From Nevskiaceae bacterium (GTDB lineage Bacteria > Pseudomonadota > Gammaproteobacteria > Nevskiales > Nevskiaceae): a stretch of DNA of 64,000 nucleotides. A program made the translations under genes and the position numbers. The notes beneath the pieces were generated by a model, which searched no databases, was not told the DNA's origin, and worked only from the letters and a program-made list of their open reading frames with translations. Shown here one piece after another: positions 62,167-64,000 of the stretch (its first letter is position 1; every line of letters starts with the position of its first letter). The stretch covers positions 62,001-126,000 of the forward strand of contig SSEB01000007.1 in assembly GCA_008012115.1 (NCBI GenBank). Direction: 5' to 3'.

Positions 62167-62720
62167 GCCCGCAGCAGCTTGCCGCTGCGCAGATCGCGGA
62201 TCGGTGTCGGTCGCTCCAGTCCGCCCAGAGCCCCCGGCAGGATGACATCGACGCCGCGCCCCAGGCGCAGGCGCACTTGCGTCGCGGTCATCGCCGGCGC
62301 CTGCCCGGCGCGGTTGGCGCTGGTGGAGACGATGGCGCCGCCGTAGGCGCGGCACAGCGCCGCCGCCAGCGGATGCGCGGTGACGCGCACCGCGACACTG
62401 TCGTGCTCGCCACGCACCCACTCCGGCGTCAGCTTCGATGCCGGCACCAGCCAGGTCGCCGGACCCGGCCAGGTCGCCAGCGCCGGACGCAGCAATGCCG
62501 CGTCCACCTCGGCGAGGTAGGGTCGCAACTGCGCGAACTCGGCCGCGATCAGGATCAGGCCCTTGCGCCAGTCGCGCTGCTTGAGGTGCAGCAGCTGTTC
62601 GCAGGCATGGCGATTGAGCGGTGCACAGCCCAGGCCCCACACCGCCTCGGTCGGATAGGCGATCACGCCGCCTGCGTGGAGCGCATGGCAGGCGGCGCGC
62701 AATGGCATCGTCGCGGCCAT
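62163..62720 (-). CDS. tsaC: Threonylcarbamoyl-AMP synthase (TsaC/YrdC/Sua5)
   Basis: A 185-aa TsaC, which makes threonylcarbamoyl-AMP for the t6A37 base of tRNAs that read ANN codons. The YrdC fold shows [16 protein letters not shown] (about residues 17-32), [26 protein letters not shown] and [14 protein letters not shown]. It is the short form, without the Sua5 extra domain. The ATG at 62720 lies eight bases from the stop of topA and the stop overlaps hemF. The topA-tsaC-hemF order is known in other gammaproteobacteria. Confidence 0.95.
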   Translation of the reverse strand: MAATMPLRAACHALHAGGVIAYPTEAVWGLGCAPLNRHACEQLLHLKQRDWRKGLILIAAEFAQLRPYLAEVDAALLRPALATWPGPATWLVPASKLTPEWVRGEHDSVAVRVTAHPLAAALCRAYGGAIVSTSANRAGQAPAMTATQVRLRLGRGVDVILPGALGGLERPTPIRDLRSGKLLRA

Positions 62721-62728
62721 GGTCAGAC

Positions 62729-64000
62729 TCAGGCTTTCTTGCGGGCCGCGGCTTTCTTGGCCGCCGCCTTCTTCGCAGGTGCTTTCTTGGCGGGCGCCTT
62801 CTTCTTCGCAGCCGGCTTGGCGGGTGCCGCTTCGGTCTTTTCCGCTGCGGCCTTCTTCTTGGCAGCGCCCTTCTTCGCGGGCTTCTTGGCCGCTTCGGCC
62901 TCGGCGAGGAAGGCTTCGCACTCGAACACGCTGAGTGTTTCCGGCGTCTTGGTTTTCGGGATGCGTGCCTTGCGCGTACCGTCGGTGATGTACGGCCCGA
63001 ACTTGCCCTTGACGATGCGGATGCCGGTGCCGTCGAACACGCGGATGGTTGCCGCCTCGATGGCGGCCGCCTTCTGCTCGATCAACTCCAGCGCCCGCGG
63101 CAGCTCCACCGTGAAAGGATCGTCGTCCTTCTTCAGCGACACGAAGCTCTTGCCGTAGCGGATGTAAGGCCCGAAGCGGCCGATGTTGGCTTCGACCTCC
63201 AGCCCGTCCGGCGTCTGGCCCAGCTTGCGCGGCAGCTTGAACAGATCCAGCGCCTGCTCCAGCGTGATGGTGTCGATGCGCTGGTTGGCGCGCAGCGAGG
63301 CAAAACGCGGCTTGTCGACATCGTCCTTGGTGCCGATCTGCACGAACGGCCCGAAACGGCCGATGCGCGCCGATACCGGCTTGCCGGAGACCGGATCGAC
63401 ACCGATCTGGCGCGCCTGCGCGACGTCCTCGCGCTTGAGTTCCATCTTCTCGTCGACGCGCGGCTTGAAGTCCTTCCAGAAGCTGGCGAGCAGCGGCACC
63501 CATTGCTTCTCACCGCGCGAGACGGCATCGAGATCGTCTTCGAGGTGAGCGGTGAATTCGTAATCGACGTATTGCGAGAAGTGCTCGGTCAGGAAGCGGT
63601 TGACGACCATGCCCACATCGGTCGGCGAGAACGCCTTGCCGTCGAGGCGCACGTAATCGCGCGCCTGCAGCGTCGAAATGATGCTGGCATAGGTGGAGGG
63701 ACGGCCGATGTCGTACTCCTCCAGCGTCTTCACCAGCGAGGCTTCGGTGTAGCGCGGCGGCGGCTCGGTGAAATGCTGGTCGGCGATCACGTCGAGCAGC
63801 TTGACCGTGTCGCCCTCGGCCATGGCCGGCAGACGCTTCTCGGTATCGTCGTCATCCGAGTCCTTCGGACTCGGGTCATCCTTGCCCTGTGAATAGACCG
63901 CGATGAAGCCCGGCTCCACCAGCACCGAGCCGCTGGCGCGGAACGCATGCGGTTCGCCGGCACGCAGTTCGACGGTGACGGTATCGAACACCGCCTGCGT
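62729..64000 (-). CDS. topA: DNA topoisomerase I, C-terminal part
   Basis: The frame is open to the right window edge, so only the last 423 residues are visible; the N-terminal Toprim and catalytic Tyr region lie outside. The visible part begins in the strand-passage region ([52 protein letters not shown]). It continues with short C-terminal repeats of [10 protein letters not shown] type rather than Cys4 zinc fingers. The end is a tail of about 50 residues built of Lys, Ala and Pro ([13 protein letters not shown]), as in actinobacterial and some proteobacterial topA, thought to bind DNA. It relaxes negative supercoils. Confidence 0.93.
   Translation of the reverse strand, partial: TQAVFDTVTVELRAGEPHAFRASGSVLVEPGFIAVYSQGKDDPSPKDSDDDDTEKRLPAMAEGDTVKLLDVIADQHFTEPPPRYTEASLVKTLEEYDIGRPSTYASIISTLQARDYVRLDGKAFSPTDVGMVVNRFLTEHFSQYVDYEFTAHLEDDLDAVSRGEKQWVPLLASFWKDFKPRVDEKMELKREDVAQARQIGVDPVSGKPVSARIGRFGPFVQIGTKDDVDKPRFASLRANQRIDTITLEQALDLFKLPRKLGQTPDGLEVEANIGRFGPYIRYGKSFVSLKKDDDPFTVELPRALELIEQKAAAIEAATIRVFDGTGIRIVKGKFGPYITDGTRKARIPKTKTPETLSVFECEAFLAEAEAAKKPAKKGAAKKKAAAEKTEAAPAKPAAKKKAPAKKAPAKKAAAKKAAARKKA

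Overview
The window is GC-rich chromosomal DNA (about two thirds G+C by eye). It is densely packed with genes typical of a free-living gammaproteobacterium: plsB, glnL-glnG with an upstream DUF4124 gene, slt-cca, ppx, oxyR, hemF, tsaC, topA, uppP, OmpA-type porins, a GlyGly-CTERM protein and a type II NADH dehydrogenase. The mix of core genes suggests the Nevskiales/Solimonadaceae neighbourhood; that placement is an inference from gene content, not from a marker gene. No phage, insertion sequence, CRISPR array, rRNA or tRNA gene was recognised.

Layout. 1-4.1 kb is a copper/metal-resistance cluster: a Cys/His-rich fragment, a TolC-type lipoprotein, a multicopper oxidase, a MerR regulator with a textbook 20-bp-spacer promoter, and a His-rich DUF4396 protein. 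4.6-10 kb holds a TonB-dependent receptor and a very large secreted Asp-box protein with a GlyGly-CTERM tail. 10.4-16.1 kb carries small membrane and secreted proteins, acuI/yhdH, pdxH, a dienoyl-CoA-reductase-like SDR, a dienelactone hydrolase, a cold-shock protein and an M48 lipoprotein protease. 16.1-25.9 kb has dps coupled to a lone oligopeptide-type ABC ATPase, an SDR/acyltransferase/ABC-exporter run, plsB, an FKBP lipoprotein and an outer-membrane barrel. 25.9-31.7 kb has two small cytochromes c, ppx, and the nitrogen two-component system. 31.8-36.3 kb contains a desaturase, a UbiH-like hydroxylase and an orphan nrdB in one tight operon, then a GYF_2 membrane protein. 36.5-41.9 kb has ndh, EcsC, patatin, NRDE and ogt genes. 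41.7-49.4 kb is a complete heavy-metal RND efflux operon with a divergent two-component system. 49.5-64 kb has a pteridine-reductase-like SDR, uppP, two divergent OmpA proteins, cca, slt, sat, an NHL-repeat lipoprotein with a possible 44-residue membrane protein downstream, oxyR, hemF, tsaC and the 3' part of topA.

The most striking feature is not a gene. Eight intergenic sites (4154, 10316, 12958, 21478, 26729, 36393, 49356 and 60092) each hold an element of exactly 110 bp. Its layout never varies: CACCCGCT, 24 variable bases, a 46-bp almost pure A/T block running from GT to AAC, 24 variable bases, AGCGGGTG. The two 8-mers are perfect reverse complements in seven copies; the eighth (26729) has a decayed right end but keeps the register. 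The A/T block is itself an imperfect palindrome around the centre of the element. Sequence drifts while length and symmetry do not, and the elements lie in convergent, divergent and tandem gaps alike. This points to a structured DNA or RNA unit, or a small mobile repeat, selected for geometry. I know of no named family that matches it.

The two metal-efflux regions (left edge and 42-49 kb) and the oxidative-stress genes (dps, oxyR) indicate a bacterium exposed to metals and oxidants.
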